From Methanosarcinaceae archaeon (GTDB taxonomy: Archaea; Halobacteriota; Methanosarcinia; Methanosarcinales; Methanosarcinaceae): DNA of 7,477 nucleotides. Location: the NCBI GenBank assembly GCA_030609665.1, contig JAUWBW010000091.1, positions 1-7,477 on the forward strand. Direction: 5' to 3'. The notes below the pieces were generated by a model. It was not told the DNA's origin. It did no database searches and saw nothing but the letters and a program-made list of their open reading frames with translations. Below, one piece after another: positions 6,429-7,477 of the stretch; positions within the stretch are counted from its first letter, which is position 1, and each line of letters begins with the position of its first letter. Made by a program: the position numbers and the translations under genes.

Positions 6429-6569
6429 CCGCCGCAGGCGGCACGTTCCATGACGAATCAATAAATCAGTATATTCAATTATCTTCTTCTTTTACTTATA
6501 CGGATATTAATCTGAGTCGAACGAAGATAACTTTAGTGGTGATGGGGGAACGTGCCGCGCTAAAGCGCG
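6429..6569. repeat. GC-rich inverted arms with local hairpins in the intergenic region
   Basis: GCGGCACGTTCC at 6438-6449 and its exact reverse complement at 6547-6558 are separated by 97 mostly AT-rich bases. Each arm adjoins its own small hairpin: CCGCC-GCA-GGCGG at 6429-6441 and CGCGCT-AA-AGCGCG at 6556-6569. The local hairpins and the long-range stem share bases, so they are mutually exclusive. The unit could be a small non-autonomous repeat element, a structured RNA or a processing site in the transcript leading to the dehydrogenase gene. No target-site duplication was found. The surrounding 6330-6606 stretch holds no convincing gene. Confidence 0.45.
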
Positions 6570-6606
6570 TATGGGTGCGCCGGTATTTTCACGTAAATAG
6601 TATTAT

Positions 6607-7470
6607 TCAACTCTGCTCTTTGACATGCAAAACCAGATCCCTTATCGCTTCAGCAACTTCGAATTCGGATGCTCCCCAGTGTACCACTACTCCCTCTACA
6701 TCGTTGATCGTAACAAGACCGGATTTTTCGGAGCGGCAGCACCTTGTTATGAAAGGTTTTGTGGGTTTGAATATATCGGATTTGAATGGACAGATGTTCA
6801 CAAGCGTGTATTCAAGTTCGGGAAATCGTGATTCGATCAGGGTTCTTGATATCTCGCATCCTACGACCAGTGAGCCGTTCTTTGTGATTATGTCGGAATC
6901 AAGGTACTTGCCCTTGAGTCCGGATGCTGTGCATGGGAATACTGTGTCTTCGCCTTCGAATTGTTTGAGGTCTATGACATTTTCACTGAACCGCACGCCG
7001 AAATCACCGAATATGCCGCTTGTTTCAAGCCTCCTGATTACATGTGTGAGCCATGAAGGTTCAGGTGGGATTACATCAACGATCTCGATCTCAATAATGC
7101 TTGACAGGTCGGGAGCATGCACGAATGTTACGTGTTTGTCAACTCCTGTGAAGATGACGGTGTTCACATCTCCTTTGCAGAGCTGCGTTGCGGTCTCTAT
7201 CAAGAGCGCACGGTTTTTGATGTTCAGTTCTTTTTCGTACTTTATGATCTGCTTGCCGGATGCGATGGTTTCGATCGATTCAGCGGTTTGCAGGAGTCCT
7301 TTCCCACTTTTTGTCATTTTGTATAGTGAATACTCTATTGTGCCATCATCCAGTTTTGGCTCTGCGATTATGTAGTCCGATAAAAAATAGACTTTGTTGC
7401 CTTTGGCATCATTCGGATGTATGCTGGTTACTCCAACATTCTTGTATTCGTCAGGAAAGATCATGTGCAC
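6607..7470 (-). CDS. Uncharacterised conserved-looking archaeal protein, 5' end uncertain
   Basis: I do not recognise this protein with confidence. The frame gives 287 residues from GTG at 7470, or 285 from ATG at 7464, and stays open to the right edge, so the true start may lie outside. It is soluble, with no signal peptide or membrane segment. Strand-rich stretches surround His118-Ala-Pro-Asp121, an acidic strand leading into Pro-Pro-Glu-Pro-Ser-Trp (135-140), and a helix followed by Gly-Ile-Phe-Gly-Asp (152-156). Six cysteines lie at 98, 180, 205, 227, 244 and 245; Phe-Pro-Cys, Gly-Cys-Glu, Ile-Cys-Pro and the Cys-Cys pair could bind metal or a cluster, but this is a guess. It lies upstream of the dehydrogenase gene in the same direction, about 286 bases away, which is too far to assume one operon. 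Codon use resembles its neighbours and the frame is clean, so it is a real gene. Confidence 0.75.
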   Translation of the reverse strand: MHMIFPDEYKNVGVTSIHPNDAKGNKVYFLSDYIIAEPKLDDGTIEYSLYKMTKSGKGLLQTAESIETIASGKQIIKYEKELNIKNRALLIETATQLCKGDVNTVIFTGVDKHVTFVHAPDLSSIIEIEIVDVIPPEPSWLTHVIRRLETSGIFGDFGVRFSENVIDLKQFEGEDTVFPCTASGLKGKYLDSDIITKNGSLVVGCEISRTLIESRFPELEYTLVNICPFKSDIFKPTKPFITRCCRSEKSGLVTINDVEGVVVHWGASEFEVAEAIRDLVLHVKEQS

Positions 7471-7477
7471 CTGTATT

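Noticed and set aside
6340..6560. NrpR-type nitrogen operator (GGAA-N6-TTCC) in the dehydrogenase upstream region
   Set aside because: GGAA and TTCC words occur but not at the required spacing and orientation.
6556..6569. CGCGCT-AA-AGCGCG hairpin as an intrinsic terminator for the unnamed gene
   Set aside because: It lies about 40 bases past the stop but is not followed by a T run on the - strand, and archaeal termination depends mainly on U tracts.
6362..7375. Long + strand open frame of 337 codons opposite the unnamed gene
   Set aside because: It is antisense to a frame with better composition, runs across the intergenic repeats, and its protein is Ser/Thr-rich with no recognisable domain. 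Treated as a shadow frame.
1..7477. CRISPR array, tRNA, rRNA or insertion sequence
   Set aside because: No regularly spaced repeats, no tRNA-like cloverleaf sequence and no transposase-like frame were seen.

Overview
The window carries the 3' part of an archaellum (archaeal flagellum) operon on the + strand, followed by two genes on the - strand. The gene content and order, the strong Shine-Dalgarno sites and the moderate, AT-leaning composition point to a methanogenic euryarchaeon. A methylotrophic member of the Methanosarcinaceae (Methanolobus or Methanococcoides type) is my best guess, but that is inference and not proven by any marker gene here.

Layout, + strand: the last codons of an upstream gene (2-88, probably a coiled-coil ArlC/D/E-type protein), then arlF (78-509), arlG (615-1100), arlH (1128-1823), arlI (1849-3501) and arlJ (3513-5168). 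The classical names are flaF to flaJ. The genes are tightly spaced, except for a 105-base AT-rich gap before arlG that may hold an internal promoter. Together they encode the archaellum motor and anchor. ArlI is the hexameric ATPase that drives both assembly and rotation. ArlH is the KaiC-like regulator that docks on ArlI. ArlJ is the polytopic membrane platform. ArlF and ArlG are the pseudoperiplasmic stator-like pair that connects to the S-layer. Archaellins and most of ArlC/D/E would lie upstream, outside the window.

Layout, - strand: a 3-isopropylmalate/homoisocitrate dehydrogenase family gene (5313-6320), convergent with arlJ, and upstream of it an archaeal gene I cannot name (6607 to about 7470, 5' end uncertain). 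The 143-base convergent gap holds an imperfect AT-rich inverted repeat that may act as a terminator. The roughly 280-base gap between the two - strand genes holds a tandem 11-bp repeat close to the dehydrogenase start and a pair of GC-rich inverted arms about 97 bases apart.

No wholly new system is evident: the main cluster is a standard archaellum operon. The most interesting points are (1) the archaellin-like class III signal motif at the N-terminus of ArlG, (2) the clear ArlF/ArlG paralogy, which is gap-free through the N-terminal region, (3) the tandem repeat in front of the dehydrogenase gene, (4) the GC-rich inverted-arm element and (5) the unnamed Cys-containing protein.
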